Shown: positions 27,648 to 36,594, counted from the stretch's first letter. The stretch is 64,000 bases of DNA from Hyphomicrobium sp. (GCA_016793445.1 JAEUME010000002.1:436501-500500); one strand, 5' to 3'. The notes: generated from the letters alone by a model not told the origin. Numbers and translations are program-made.

Positions 27648-27676
27648 AAGGCCGCTCGTTCGAGCGGCCTTTTCTT
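27648..27676 (+). terminator. Rho-independent terminator of the HU gene
   Basis: AAGGCCGCTCG (27648-27658) pairs with CGAGCGGCCTT (27661-27671) across a two-base TT gap, so the real loop must open a few pairs. It is followed by TTCTTTT. It lies 25 bp after the stop codon. Confidence 0.92.
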
Positions 27677-27721
27677 TTGGCGGTTTGCCTCTTGCGGGGA
27701 ATGTATGCTGCTGTCCATGCG

Positions 27722-28897
27722 TTACGCGCTGGCAAAGAAGTTCGAGATGAAGCGGTCATAGATCTCGGTGAGATCTTCCAGATCCTTTACGCTGGTCTGT
27801 TCGTCGACCTGATGGATCGTCGCGTTGACAAGACCGAATTCGACCACCGGACAATGGTCCTTGATGAAGCGCGCGTCAGATGTGCCCCCGCCCGTCGTGA
27901 GTGCAGGTGCACGTCCGGTGACGGACTTGACCGCAGTCTTCAATGTGTCGACCAGCGTGCCAGGCTTGGTGAGAAAGACATCGCCCGTGCTTGCGAATGT
28001 GATGTCGAAGCGTGCGCCGACCTCGGCGGCGGCAGCGATCGCTGTTTGCCGGACCCACGTCTCCATCTTCTGGCGTGTCCACGCGTCGTTGTAGCGAACA
28101 TTGAACTTTGCAGTTGCGAACGCGGGGATGACGTTGCTGGCGGTGTTGGGAACGGAGATGACCGTCACCTGAAGGTTGGATGGCTCAAAATTGCCGGTTC
28201 CATCGTCGAGCTTGTGCGAGGCGAGCCGGTCAATGATGCGCGCGAGCTTAGGCACCGGATTGTCCGCAAGCTGCGGATAGGCGGCATGACCTTGCTTGCC
28301 CTTTACGATGATCTCCGCGTTGAGCGAGCCGCGCCGGCCGATCTTGATCTCATCGCCGAGCGCCTTGGGATTGGAGGGCTCGCCGACCAGGCAAGCATCA
28401 ATCGTTTCGTCGCGGTCCTTCAGCCAACTCAGGATCTTGGCCGTGCCGTTGATGGAAGGGCCTTCCTCGTCGCCCGTTATGAGGAATGAGAGCGAGCCGC
28501 GCGGCAACGATCCGCCATGACGGTGCAGGTAGCGCATGACGGCTGCCGCAAAGGCGGCAATGCAGCCCTTCATGTCGACCGCGCCGCGGCCATACAACAT
28601 GCCGTCGCGGACTTCTCCTGCAAACGGAGGCAGCGTCCAAGCCTTCTCATCCCCGGCAGGCACGACGTCGGTATGTCCGGCAAAGGAAAGGTGGGGGCGG
28701 CCCTGACCCAGGCGCGCGTAGAGATTGTCGACGTCCGGCGTGCCGGGCTCGGTGAATACGAGGCGATGGCACTGAAAACCCGCAGGCTCGAGCACGTTCT
28801 GCATCAACGTCAGCGCACCGCCTTCATGGGGCGTTACGCTTTCGCACCGGATGAGAGCTTGAGTGAATTGCACCGCGTCGGTTGGATCGAAGGTCAT
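27722..28897 (-). CDS. dapE: Succinyl-diaminopimelate desuccinylase
   Basis: This 391-aa M20-family di-zinc enzyme of lysine and peptidoglycan DAP synthesis hydrolyses N-succinyl-LL-DAP. Metal and catalytic motifs are FAGHTDVVPAGDEKAW, GRGAVDMKGCIAAF and ITGDEEGPSINGT. The dimer domain has RRGSLNAEIIVKGKQGHAAYP, and TTGGGTSDARFIKDHCPVVEFG lies near the C-terminus. All are typical of DapE. The ATG overlaps the stop of the upstream membrane-protein gene by 4 bp. dapD lies 1.9 kb further upstream on the same strand. Confidence 0.96.
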   Translation of the reverse strand: MTFDPTDAVQFTQALIRCESVTPHEGGALTLMQNVLEPAGFQCHRLVFTEPGTPDVDNLYARLGQGRPHLSFAGHTDVVPAGDEKAWTLPPFAGEVRDGMLYGRGAVDMKGCIAAFAAAVMRYLHRHGGSLPRGSLSFLITGDEEGPSINGTAKILSWLKDRDETIDACLVGEPSNPKALGDEIKIGRRGSLNAEIIVKGKQGHAAYPQLADNPVPKLARIIDRLASHKLDDGTGNFEPSNLQVTVISVPNTASNVIPAFATAKFNVRYNDAWTRQKMETWVRQTAIAAAAEVGARFDITFASTGDVFLTKPGTLVDTLKTAVKSVTGRAPALTTGGGTSDARFIKDHCPVVEFGLVNATIHQVDEQTSVKDLEDLTEIYDRFISNFFASA

Positions 28898-29688
28898 GCT
28901 GGGGCGCTTTCAGGCCGGGGATGATGCGGTTTCAGGTGGGGTGCTGGAACCGCGGCGGCGCTCGCCTGCGACGGCAACGGCAAATCGCGGCCTTCACGCC
29001 CCTGAATGAGTGTAATCTTCTGCCAGATCTTGCTGGACAGGCTCGAAGTGATCTGGCCGATATCGCTCACGGCGTCCACAACGATCGAATCCTGCGTGCT
29101 TTGCGCGTAAAGCGCGGCCACCTTGCCGGTGATGGACAGCATCTCTGAACAGTAGTCCAGATAGCGGGCGAGTTCGAACGACGACATGACGCGTTGCTCG
29201 TGGTTTGATCCGCCCGTGGCAACGGTAGCTGGATGATCGGAACTTGGATCCTTGGGCAACTGATGCATGTCGATGACGTGCACGATCGAGCGCAGCTCGT
29301 GGAGATTCTTCATGACGTTATGACGCTTCCAGCGCGCTTCCAACGACGATAGATAAAGCATGCCGGCGCCCATCAGCAGCAGGATGTTGAAGGCGGAGTC
29401 GATGCCCTGCAGGATGCCAGACAGGTTCTCGCTTTCGCGCTTTAATTCGATGATGGTCCCGACCTTCGAGAGCATGAACAGGCCGAATGCGAGCACCGCC
29501 AGGATGGCGAAGCGCAAGGCCAGATTTGGCCGCACGGTGGCGTTGACGCGTTCTTCTGTTTCGCGTGCAACCTCAATGAGCTCGGCGCAGACTCGGCTCA
29601 GTCCGGATCCTGGAAATCGCGCTTCAATACGCTCGTGCAAGATCACGAGTGTCTTGACGATCTGATTGGGATCTAGTCTGCGGTACAT
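28894..29688 (-). CDS. Unknown membrane protein coupled to dapE
   Basis: This 264-aa protein is of no recognised family. It has an N-terminal helical region (1-55), two predicted membrane helices (about 57-76, AILAVLAFGLFMLSKVG, and about 96-112, AFNILLLMGAGMLYLSS), and a cytosolic helical region. The last 30 residues are rich in Pro, Ala and His. Its TGA overlaps the dapE ATG (ATGA), so translation of the two is coupled. The layout resembles a membrane sensor or scaffold with coiled helices, but the function is unknown. Confidence 0.8.
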   Translation of the reverse strand: MYRRLDPNQIVKTLVILHERIEARFPGSGLSRVCAELIEVARETEERVNATVRPNLALRFAILAVLAFGLFMLSKVGTIIELKRESENLSGILQGIDSAFNILLLMGAGMLYLSSLEARWKRHNVMKNLHELRSIVHVIDMHQLPKDPSSDHPATVATGGSNHEQRVMSSFELARYLDYCSEMLSITGKVAALYAQSTQDSIVVDAVSDIGQITSSLSSKIWQKITLIQGREGRDLPLPSQASAAAVPAPHLKPHHPRPESAPA

Positions 29689-29735
29689 GCGCCATAAATG
29701 CGCTACCCCGCCGTCGCGGTCAATGCCATGCCCCG

Positions 29736-30329
29736 CTAGGCGATCCGCGAGTCCCGCCGTCCGAAGCCACTGTTCCTGGATGCACGGGGAGTGCCTTTGG
29801 TCGTGCGGTCGATGACGCCGCTGGGAGGGGGCGTATTGGCCAGAGCAAGCCGTGCCGTCACGGGCTGCAGTTGATTGATCTCCAATTCAAGGCCTCGGGC
29901 GACATCCCCGTAGGCGGGGGCAGGTCCGAAATCGTTATCGCCAGGAGTTCCTTGGAAAAACCACATCTGGATCACGATCCAAAGTCCCGCCAGCGATGTG
30001 ACCATCGCGGACACCGACAAGGCGAGCGCGACTACCGGGCTGTTCCAGAACAACGCAAGATATGCGCCGATGATCAAAGGAACGCTCAGCAGCGAGATCA
30101 ACTGCCACCAGCCCGACTTGCCCACATCATGCAGCCGTTTGGCGTTGAGCATCGCCATGGCAAATGCAGCAACACCTGCAGCGAACGCCAACACGGGGGG
30201 TGGAATGGGCAGACTTTCGTATCCGACCCAAACGATGGCTTGGATGGTACTGGGCACGAGGGACGCGAGCCAGAACGTCTTGCGTCCGATCCGGCCGTGG
30301 AACCCGAAAAACAACTCAATAATGGACAT
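29736..30329 (-). CDS. DUF805 family membrane protein
   Basis: This 197-aa protein has an N-terminal DUF805 domain: FFGFHGRIGRKTFWLASLV, then NAKRLHDVGKSGWWQL, and WFFQGTPGDNDFGPAP. It has about four membrane helices and a soluble C-terminal tail of 60 residues rich in Arg, Pro and Ser. DUF805 proteins are small inner-membrane proteins of unknown function. The ATG at 30327-30329 gives the standard MSIIELFFGF start. An upstream in-frame codon at 30365 is less likely. Confidence 0.9.
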   Translation of the reverse strand: MSIIELFFGFHGRIGRKTFWLASLVPSTIQAIVWVGYESLPIPPPVLAFAAGVAAFAMAMLNAKRLHDVGKSGWWQLISLLSVPLIIGAYLALFWNSPVVALALSVSAMVTSLAGLWIVIQMWFFQGTPGDNDFGPAPAYGDVARGLELEINQLQPVTARLALANTPPPSGVIDRTTKGTPRASRNSGFGRRDSRIA

Positions 30330-30438
30330 GTCGCGAAAGCCCACTCCGTCGCGTGTTCGCAACAAGGTGACATGCGCACGCTAACATTTTGTTGCGTGGA
30401 CGGACGAAAAATGAACTACATGCAATCGAACCTGACGA

Positions 30439-30714
30439 TCATACCGCCATGCCGCGCCTGCCGAATCCGTGCGCCTGTGGCGCGACGCGCCGGTCCGGGC
30501 CGTTGCGGCGTTCCGGCGAACCTGACGGCCGGGTATCGGGACCGCCTTTGCGGCGATCGTCCTGGGCGAGACGCCGTTCGCATTGCTGCTGATGGTCGCG
30601 CGCCGCGCGATCAATCGCAGCAATGGCCGCAGCGAAGCTTTCGGATATGGAGTCCTCTGCGTCCGTTTCGGTCTGGGCGGCAGCAGAATCAAAAAATCTT
30701 TTGAAAAGCATCAC
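30439..30714 (-). CDS. Small Arg-rich protein, hypothetical
   Basis: This 91-aa open frame begins MMLFKRFFDSAAAQTE. A short acidic, Ala-rich helix (DAEDSISESFAAAIAAIDRA) is followed by a basic half with repeated RR pairs (QDDRRKGGPD, ERRNGPDRRV, FGRRG). The RR-containing C-terminus resembles the RRxxxR type found in PilZ-like and nucleic-acid-binding tails, but this is weak. The ribosome site is poor and either of two adjacent ATGs could serve. It may be a real small gene or a chance frame. Confidence 0.45.
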   Translation of the reverse strand: MMLFKRFFDSAAAQTETDAEDSISESFAAAIAAIDRAARDHQQQCERRLAQDDRRKGGPDTRPSGSPERRNGPDRRVAPQAHGFGRRGMAV

Positions 30715-30807
30715 GGTCGAATATTCCGCTTGAGCTATTGAATGCCCAAAATGTTACTGAACGACCGTAAACGCAACTTTACCGCGGAACTTTTTAGTGC
30801 CTTTTGT

Positions 30808-31650
30808 CTAATCTCTTAAGAGGTCGTTTATAGACGTCTTGCTGCGGGTCTTTTCATCCACGCGTTTGACGATGACGGCGCAATAAAGGTTAGGGCCTGG
30901 CTCGCCGTTGGGCAGCGGTTTGCCGGGCATCGTGCCCGAGACGACCACGGAATAGGGCGGCACCTTGCCGAAAAACTTCTCGCCCGTTGCACGGTCGATG
31001 ATCGTGGTGGACGCGCCCAGGTACACGCCCATCGATAGCACTGAGCCCTCGCCCACTTGCACGCCTTCGGCGACCTCGGCGCGCGCACCAATGAAGCAAT
31101 TGTCCTCGATGATCACCGGACCGGCCTGAAGGGGCTCGAGCACACCGCCAATGCCGGCGCCGCCGGAGATATGGCAGTTCTTGCCGATCTGGGCGCACGA
31201 GCCGACCGTCGCCCAAGTGTCCACCATCGTTCCGCTGTCGACGTAGGCGCCAAGGTTGACGAAGGAGGGCAGCAGCACGGCGCCGGGTGCGATGTAGGCG
31301 GATTTGCGGACGTACGCGCCGGGCAGAACGCGGAAACCGCCCTTGCGAAAATCGGCCTCCGTCCAGCCTTCGAACTTGGGTGCCACCTTGTCCCAATAGG
31401 AGCTGCCGGCCGGGCCGCCCGAAATCATGCCCATATCGTTGAGCCGGAATGACAGAAGGACGGCCTTCTTGAGCCATTGATTGACGTGCCACGCGCCGTC
31501 CTTCTTCTCGGCCACGCGTACCTGGCCGCTGTCGAGAAGGTTCAATGCTTGATCGACCGACTCGCGGATCTGACCCTTGGTGTTAAGACCGACCGTGTCG
31601 CGCGCCTCCCAGGCATCCTCGATGGTCTTCTGCAATGCTGTGTGCGGCAT
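30808..31650 (-). CDS. dapD: 2,3,4,5-tetrahydropyridine-2,6-dicarboxylate N-succinyltransferase
   Basis: This 280-aa trimeric left-handed beta-helix enzyme succinylates tetrahydrodipicolinate, the step before DapC/DapE. Hexapeptide repeats run through residues about 95-235 ([51 protein letters not shown]). The N-terminal helical domain is intact ([13 protein letters not shown]). The ATG at 31650 gives the family-typical start; another ATG six codons earlier (31668) is possible. The substrate-channel Arg/Asp segments and length are normal. Confidence 0.96.
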   Translation of the reverse strand: MPHTALQKTIEDAWEARDTVGLNTKGQIRESVDQALNLLDSGQVRVAEKKDGAWHVNQWLKKAVLLSFRLNDMGMISGGPAGSSYWDKVAPKFEGWTEADFRKGGFRVLPGAYVRKSAYIAPGAVLLPSFVNLGAYVDSGTMVDTWATVGSCAQIGKNCHISGGAGIGGVLEPLQAGPVIIEDNCFIGARAEVAEGVQVGEGSVLSMGVYLGASTTIIDRATGEKFFGKVPPYSVVVSGTMPGKPLPNGEPGPNLYCAVIVKRVDEKTRSKTSINDLLRD

Positions 31651-31745
31651 GGTCTGCGCCCGTTCCATCCTGTGGGAAAATCCGAAGCCGCCTTGTGGCG
31701 TGCAAACCGTGGGGGTGTCAACCGGGCACGTAAGGGCGGTGCTTC

Positions 31746-31781
31746 AGAGTGCTTTTGAAAAGCGAAACGCTTCTAGAAGCG
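31746..31781. repeat. Short palindromic element at the 3' end of the porin gene
   Basis: AGAGTGCTTTTGAAAAGC (with palindrome GCTTTTGAAAAGC) is followed by the perfect 14-bp palindrome CGCTTCTAGAAGCG (31768-31781). The porin stop codon (31773-31775) lies inside the second palindrome. The AGAGTGCTT start recalls the ppk2-flanking repeats. It may be a degenerate relative and may serve as a 3' stem-loop. Confidence 0.5.
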
Positions 31782-33143
31782 GATGGCCATTCCGGCGAAC
31801 AGGAAATCGAAGGGTGCAATCTTTGTAATCTCGGATCCGGGTACGCCGCCCGTTGGGCTGGTGGAGATATCGGCCTGGGTGCGATTGAGGGACGCGTAGA
31901 CCTCCACGCCATCCGCCAGCTCCTGAACAACCGAGGCGCCCCAGATCGAGACCTCCGCACCGGAGATAAATGCATGGGCGCCCAAGGGCGTGGCATCGAT
32001 ACGCGCGCCCGTGTACAGGACGCCAGCGCCCATATTCCGGCGCCAATACTGACCGAACAAGGTCGTCTTGCCCAATGGCAACCAACGGCGCTCTATGCCG
32101 CCGACCAGATAGTAGAAATTCTCCGTATCGTCGATATCGGGAGCATTGCCGTAAAGGGCCTCGATATTCTTGTCGTCGCCCACGCCGGCGGCTGCATTGA
32201 GGAAAAGACCTGTCTGCGTATCCATCACGGACAGCGAGCCGCCCAGCTCCCAGCAATCGATTCTGGCCGTGTCTTGGGGACGTGCGCAGCCGCGTATATT
32301 CGGCACTGATCTTTCGGACCACTGTGCGAACCCCGCGCCTGCGGCAAATTTGAAGCGGCCGAACTCTCCAGCGTAACGCAAGGCGGCATCCCATACGTCA
32401 TCCTCACCCCAGGTGGCCGACAAGGTGAAGCCTGCCAGGGAAGGTGTGTCGTAGCGCACGACGTTCCAGCGATGACCCTCGCCCCAGATATCGGTACGTC
32501 CCCTGAGCAGGATATCGCCGAAGCGTAGCCCGGTGAGAACCCCGTCGTCGTCGCGCCGCATGAACCAGCCGCGAGAGACGTAGCCAAGCATGAGTGGCAG
32601 ACCCGGCGTCATGACCGAGCTGGTGTTGGCGAGCGAGATCTCCGTTATGGTGTCGGTGGCCTGCGATTGAAGCCCCATGGAGAGTTGGCCGAAATGGACA
32701 TTCTTCAACGACCAGAACGAGTACCGCATCTCCTGCCGCTCCGCCGAGCCGTCAAAGGCGAACTGGTCCATGGGTGAAAACGGATTGGGGTTTGGGCCGA
32801 ATTCGAAGACGTAGGCGGCCCTCCAGTCCTCATCGATTTTGCCCTCGCCGGAGAACCGCAGGCGCGGACGCTTTACCTCGTTCGACACGACGAAGGCGCC
32901 GGTCTGCGCGCCGTCGTTCCAGATCATGAGTGGCCAAGTCACCAGTCCGGAGATGGTCAGGGAGACCTTGGAAGCGCCCTTGCGCGTGTTCACGGCCTCA
33001 AGTTCGGCGATGCGCTCTTCCAGATCGGCGCAGCACGAATTGGCCAGATCGGCAGCCGCCGCTGGCGTTAGATTATTTGTGAAGCAGGCGAGAAGGACCA
33101 AGATCGAAGCGCCCGCTGCACGGGGAATTTTCCACGCGGCCAT
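31773..33143 (-). CDS. Rhizobial-type outer-membrane porin
   Basis: This 456-aa precursor has a signal peptide of about 34 residues ending near AAAADLA. A mature N-terminus then reads NSCCADLEERIAELEAVN, a short coiled coil that marks alphaproteobacterial (Porin_2-like) porins. Alternating beta-strand pattern continues to a C-terminal GMAIRF; a terminal Phe is the usual BAM recognition signal. It should form a trimeric channel for small solutes. The ATG at 33141-33143 was chosen over a TTG four codons upstream. Confidence 0.85.
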   Translation of the reverse strand: MAAWKIPRAAGASILVLLACFTNNLTPAAAADLANSCCADLEERIAELEAVNTRKGASKVSLTISGLVTWPLMIWNDGAQTGAFVVSNEVKRPRLRFSGEGKIDEDWRAAYVFEFGPNPNPFSPMDQFAFDGSAERQEMRYSFWSLKNVHFGQLSMGLQSQATDTITEISLANTSSVMTPGLPLMLGYVSRGWFMRRDDDGVLTGLRFGDILLRGRTDIWGEGHRWNVVRYDTPSLAGFTLSATWGEDDVWDAALRYAGEFGRFKFAAGAGFAQWSERSVPNIRGCARPQDTARIDCWELGGSLSVMDTQTGLFLNAAAGVGDDKNIEALYGNAPDIDDTENFYYLVGGIERRWLPLGKTTLFGQYWRRNMGAGVLYTGARIDATPLGAHAFISGAEVSIWGASVVQELADGVEVYASLNRTQADISTSPTGGVPGSEITKIAPFDFLFAGMAIRF

Positions 33144-33453
33144 GGCGTGAACCAACCTCGGTGATTTGACCGGTCAGGCTTTGTCACTCCTGCGTACGAG
33201 CGTATTCGGGTCAGGCCAAGCCGTTTCTTGACCTGCCGTATCGCGGCCCTGACTTTGGCCCTGTCCGTGGTTGCCGCGCATCATACGATCGTTGAATCGC
33301 TGGGTCGTAAGGGGAGGGATCTATTACCAAGCGCCGCCCAATCTCCTGCAGTTCATTATGAATGCTTACGGATTGCCGCGAATCTCGCTAGATAGTTCGA
33401 CACAGTTCCGCAACGGGCGAGTCGGTCCCGGGCACTCAACAGGACATCCATTC
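33144..33453. other. Intergenic region between porin and repeat-protein genes
   Basis: About 310 bp separate the divergent porin start and the 83-aa repeat-protein start. An open frame runs into the latter from 33271, but its upstream part has no recognisable sequence. I see no RNA gene or clear promoter boxes. Confidence 0.35.
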
Positions 33454-33705
33454 ATGGCGAAATCGGAATCAACCGGTAAGAAGGTTTCCTCGGCTGCGGC
33501 CAAGGTGCTGAAGAGCAAGTCCGCCAGCACGGCAGAGAAGGCTGTCGCCGCCTCCGCCCTGACGCAGACCAGGAGCCCTAAGGAGACGACGGGCAAAGCG
33601 GTCGCTTCCAAAGCGGCAAAGATCCTCAAGGATCCCAAAGCCTCGAAGGAAGCAAAGTCGGTTGCCGCCTCCGCGCTGACACAAAAAATCAAGAAAAAGG
33701 CCTAA
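33454..33705 (+). CDS. Small Lys/Ala-rich protein with internal duplication
   Basis: This 83-aa highly basic protein is built from two 32-residue repeats at 7-38 and 46-77, 39 residues apart. Both end VAASALTQ, and shared cores are AAKVLKSKSAS and AAKILKDPKAS. The tail is KIKKKA. The Ala/Lys pattern suggests amphipathic helices able to bind nucleic acid, like small histone-like proteins, but no function is established. From memory, similar small proteins occur in rhizobia as hypotheticals. AGGA ribosome site 10 bases before the ATG. Its strong terminator lies in the convergent tlpA coding end. Confidence 0.8.
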   Translation: MAKSESTGKKVSSAAAKVLKSKSASTAEKAVAASALTQTRSPKETTGKAVASKAAKILKDPKASKEAKSVAASALTQKIKKKA

Positions 33706-33731
33706 ACGGCTTTCCTCCATCATCACTTTGG

Positions 33732-33775
33732 CTCATCGAGGCGCCTAACGAAGCGCCGCCTCGATGAGTTTTTTT
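33732..33775 (+). terminator. Rho-independent terminator overlapping the tlpA 3' end
   Basis: CTCATCGAGGCG (33732-33743) pairs perfectly with CGCCTCGATGAG (33757-33768), followed by seven T. It ends the transcript of the 83-aa repeat protein. The loop and right arm lie inside the last codons and stop of the convergent tlpA gene (stop at 33745-33747). Confidence 0.93.
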
Positions 33776-34413
33776 GCGTCCGGGGAATCCCATTCGGCAG
33801 GCCCTGAGAGGCGGCCCAGCTCCTGGCCCTCCTTGTCGATCAAGATCGTGGTGGGCATTCCGACAATCTTGAGAACGGTGCCCTGCTTGGCGCTGGCGTC
33901 GACGTAGAGCTTAAGGCTGGTCGCTTTGGTCTCGTCGAGGAACTTTTTGCTTGCCTCCGCCCCTTTGCGGTCGAGGCTTAAGGCTACGACCTCGAATTTT
34001 TCGCCGCCCAGTTCCTTCTGCAGCCGGTCGAGCGCGGGCATCTCCTCGCGGCAAGGGGCGCACCAGGTGGCCCACAGGTTCAGCAAAATGGTCTTGCCCT
34101 TGAAGTCGGCGAGGGTCAGCGTGTTGCCGTCCGCATCGTTGAAGGTGATCTCGGGGAGTGCCGCAGGCGATTTCTTGTGTACGAAGGCGGCCATTTTGTC
34201 CCCGGATGCGGGCCGGGCCGCGGTCGTCCCCGGCGCGTCTGCATTGACCTCTTCGCTGGCTTTTTCCGGAATTGCTGCGTTGTCATGGCGCCCCAACGTA
34301 ACGTATACCGCGCCAAAGCCGATAAGCGCGAAGAGCGCCAGTATTCCCAAGCTCTTGCCGCCCGCGTTCGAGCTCTTGGGAGCCGCGCTGCTTGTTTCGT
34401 CCTTATCGCTCAT
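33745..34413 (-). CDS. tlpA: TlpA-family thiol:disulfide oxidoreductase
   Basis: This 222-aa membrane-anchored thioredoxin has a cytoplasmic N-terminus of about 20 residues, one membrane helix (about 21-40) and a Pro/Ala linker. A periplasmic TlpA/ResA-type domain has active-site Cys118 and Cys121 in LWATWCAPCREEMP. The cis-Pro loop reads VGMPTTILID. Such proteins reduce cytochrome c apoproteins or copper-site cysteines of cytochrome oxidase. The ATG at 34411-34413 is divergent from argH, only 47 bp away; this tlpA-argH pairing is common in rhizobia. Confidence 0.94.
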   Translation of the reverse strand: MSDKDETSSAAPKSSNAGGKSLGILALFALIGFGAVYVTLGRHDNAAIPEKASEEVNADAPGTTAARPASGDKMAAFVHKKSPAALPEITFNDADGNTLTLADFKGKTILLNLWATWCAPCREEMPALDRLQKELGGEKFEVVALSLDRKGAEASKKFLDETKATSLKLYVDASAKQGTVLKIVGMPTTILIDKEGQELGRLSGPAEWDSPDAKKLIEAALR

Positions 34414-34460
34414 TGCAACTTGCGCCTTCCTAGCCAGTCTCGCGCCAACGGAGAGATCTC

Positions 34461-35870
34461 GTGACCGACAAATCCGCCAACAAGATGTGGGGTGGCCGTT
34501 TTTCCATGTCGCCCGCCGAGATCATGGAGGAGATAAATGCCTCGATCGGGTTCGACAAGGTGTTGGCGCCCCAGGACATCCGCGGATCGAAGGCGCACGC
34601 TGCCATGCTGGCGGAAGCCGGCATCATCACCAAGACCGATGCCCGCGAGATTGCCAAGGGCCTGGATCAAGTCCTTTCCGAGATCGAAAGCGGTTCGTTC
34701 AACTTTTCGCGCGCGCTCGAAGACGTCCATATGAATGTCGAAAGCCGGCTGCGGGATCTGATTGGCCCGGCATCGGGCCGTCTGCATACCGCGCGCTCGC
34801 GCAACGACCAAGTGGCTACGGACTTCCGGCTTTGGGTCCGCGATCAGATCGACGGGCTCGACGCGGCGCTTGCAGGCCTGCAACTTGAGCTGGCGCGAAA
34901 GGCTGAAGCCACCGCGAGCATTGTCATGCCGGGCTTCACGCATCTGCAACCCGCCCAGCCCGTCACCTTCGGTCATCACATGCTGGCCTATGTCGAGATG
35001 ATCGCGCGCGATCGCGGCCGCCTGGCGGATGCGCGCAAACGCCTCAACGAATGCCCGCTGGGTTCGGCGGCGCTGGCCGGCACCTCTTTCCCCATCGACC
35101 GGCACATGACTGCCCAAGCGCTGGGCTTCGAGCGGCCGATGGCCAACTCGCTCGATGGCGTATCGGACCGCGACTTCGCGCTCGAGACGCTGGCGGCTGC
35201 CACCATCTGCGCCATTCACATGTCCCGGCTGTCGGAGGAGATCATCATCTGGATGACGCCGCAGTTCGGCTTCGTAAAGCTGTCGGACAAGTTCTCGACC
35301 GGCTCTTCCATCATGCCGCAAAAGCGCAACCCGGACGCCGCCGAGCTGTCGCGCGCCAAAGCCGGGCGCATTGCAGGCGCGTTCCAGAGCCTCGCCATGG
35401 TCATGAAGGGTCTGCCGCTCGCCTACTCCAAGGACATGCAGGAAGACAAGGAAGTCACCTTCGATGCACTGGCGAGCCTGAAGCTCGTGATCGCGGCGAT
35501 GTCGGGCATGATTGGCGATTTGAAGCCGATGCCGGACGCCATGCGGGCGGCGGCGGGCCGGGGCTATTCGACGGCGACCGATCTTGCCGACTGGCTGGTG
35601 CGGGAGTTGAAAATGCCGTTTCGCGACGCCCACCATGTCACGGGCGCGATCGTGAAGTTGGCCGAGACCAAGGGATGCGACCTCGACGCCCTTTCACTCG
35701 AAGAGATGCAAAAGGTCGAGCCGCGTATCACAAAAGCCGTGTTTTCGGTGCTTTCTGTTGAAAATTCTGTCAAAAGCCGGACGAGTTATGGGGGAACCGC
35801 GCCACAGAACGTCACAAAAATGGCCAGGGCCTGGCTCAAGAAGTTGGAAAAGGAGCGGGGGAAGGTCTAA
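34461..35870 (+). CDS. argH: Argininosuccinate lyase
   Basis: This 469-aa fumarase-superfamily enzyme splits argininosuccinate into arginine and fumarate. The signature loop reads [21 protein letters not shown] with the catalytic Ser in GSSIMP. Other family motifs are [33 protein letters not shown] and [18 protein letters not shown]. The GTG start at 34461 follows a GGAGAG site. Full length and complete. Confidence 0.97.
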   Translation: MTDKSANKMWGGRFSMSPAEIMEEINASIGFDKVLAPQDIRGSKAHAAMLAEAGIITKTDAREIAKGLDQVLSEIESGSFNFSRALEDVHMNVESRLRDLIGPASGRLHTARSRNDQVATDFRLWVRDQIDGLDAALAGLQLELARKAEATASIVMPGFTHLQPAQPVTFGHHMLAYVEMIARDRGRLADARKRLNECPLGSAALAGTSFPIDRHMTAQALGFERPMANSLDGVSDRDFALETLAAATICAIHMSRLSEEIIIWMTPQFGFVKLSDKFSTGSSIMPQKRNPDAAELSRAKAGRIAGAFQSLAMVMKGLPLAYSKDMQEDKEVTFDALASLKLVIAAMSGMIGDLKPMPDAMRAAAGRGYSTATDLADWLVRELKMPFRDAHHVTGAIVKLAETKGCDLDALSLEEMQKVEPRITKAVFSVLSVENSVKSRTSYGGTAPQNVTKMARAWLKKLEKERGKV

Positions 35871-35968
35871 GACTAGCCCGACAGGGGGATCGTCCGCAAA
35901 GTCAAGTTCGCGCCGCCGCATGGTTGACGGCGCTTGCCGCGGGTGCCCCGGCAAATGGGATCGCAGCT

Positions 35969-36184
35969 TTGAAGATCGCGTATGCAAAGCCTCTCGTTCT
36001 GGTACTGGCGCTGGCCGTCGCGGCTGGGATCGCCGGTTGTGGTGTGCGCGGTCCCCTCGAACCGCCGCCTCAGGCCGCCGCTGAGGGCGCGGTAAAGTCT
36101 GCCGAGGCCGGTGCGGCTGGCGAAAACTCTGCCGCCAAACCCAAGCCGCACGAAGATTTCATTCTCGATCCATTGCTGCGCTGA
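35969..36184 (+). CDS. Small LptM-like lipoprotein
   Basis: This 71-aa predicted lipoprotein has a short basic start, a hydrophobic core and the lipobox IAGC with lipidated Cys24. It is followed by GVRGPLEPPP, the CGxxGPLxxPP signature of LptM (formerly YifL), which helps mature the LptDE lipopolysaccharide translocon. The TTG at 35969 with a TGGGA site is my preferred start. A TTG at 35924, 15 codons earlier, is open as well. The argH-lipoprotein-lysA order is typical of rhizobia. Confidence 0.8.
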   Translation: MKIAYAKPLVLVLALAVAAGIAGCGVRGPLEPPPQAAAEGAVKSAEAGAAGENSAAKPKPHEDFILDPLLR

Positions 36185-36206
36185 AAGCCACCTGGACGGC
36201 GGGTCG

Positions 36207-36458
36207 TTAGCCCGCCAATTTCGGGTCCTCCGCGTCATGCGCATGTGCGACGGCCTTCAAAAAGGTTGAACTGACGCGTCCTCTTTCAAGGATCACCTTG
36301 CTGTCATGAACGTCCTTCACCGCCGACATGGGCACGGTGAAGGGGCCGAAATTTTCCACGTAAACCACGATCTCGTCTGCGGTCACGTCCGTCACGGCGC
36401 CAACCCCTTCGCTGCCTTCGTGGAAAAAGGCCATGTATCCCTGCTGGATGTCCTTCAT
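36207..36458 (-). CDS. Small conserved protein, DUF2171/PRC-barrel-like
   Basis: This 83-aa protein begins MKDIQQGYMAFFHEGSEGVG. It continues with a beta-rich barrel-like segment (AVTDVTADEIVVYVENFGPFTVPMSAVKDVHDSKVIL) and a short charged tail. The pattern of a modulator phrase, GxVxxV and a closing strand recalls DUF2171 and PRC-barrel proteins, but identity is not certain. It has an excellent AAGGAGGA ribosome site before ATG 36456-36458, so it is very likely expressed. Function unknown. It is convergent with the LptM-like gene. Confidence 0.78.
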   Translation of the reverse strand: MKDIQQGYMAFFHEGSEGVGAVTDVTADEIVVYVENFGPFTVPMSAVKDVHDSKVILERGRVSSTFLKAVAHAHDAEDPKLAG

Positions 36459-36541
36459 GCTTATCCTCCTTGAGCGGTTGCGGCCGCATCGGCCCGGGAT
36501 AAGTCGAACGCATAAGGGAACAAAAGGCTGCGTTGGAAGTT

Positions 36542-36583
36542 ATGAAGATCATGCGGGCGCACAACGCCCGTAAGGCGCTGTAA
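36542..36583 (+). CDS. Possible 13-residue leader peptide upstream of lysA
   Basis: ATG at 36542 opens a 13-codon frame reading MKIMRAHNARKAL and a TAA, with GGAAG just before the ATG. It contains two Lys and two Arg codons. It is followed after 11 bp by a GC-rich hairpin with a T-run and then by lysA. This is the order expected of a translation-coupled attenuator, but such tiny frames also arise by chance. Confidence 0.3.
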   Translation: MKIMRAHNARKAL

Positions 36584-36594
36584 AAGGCGCTGGA

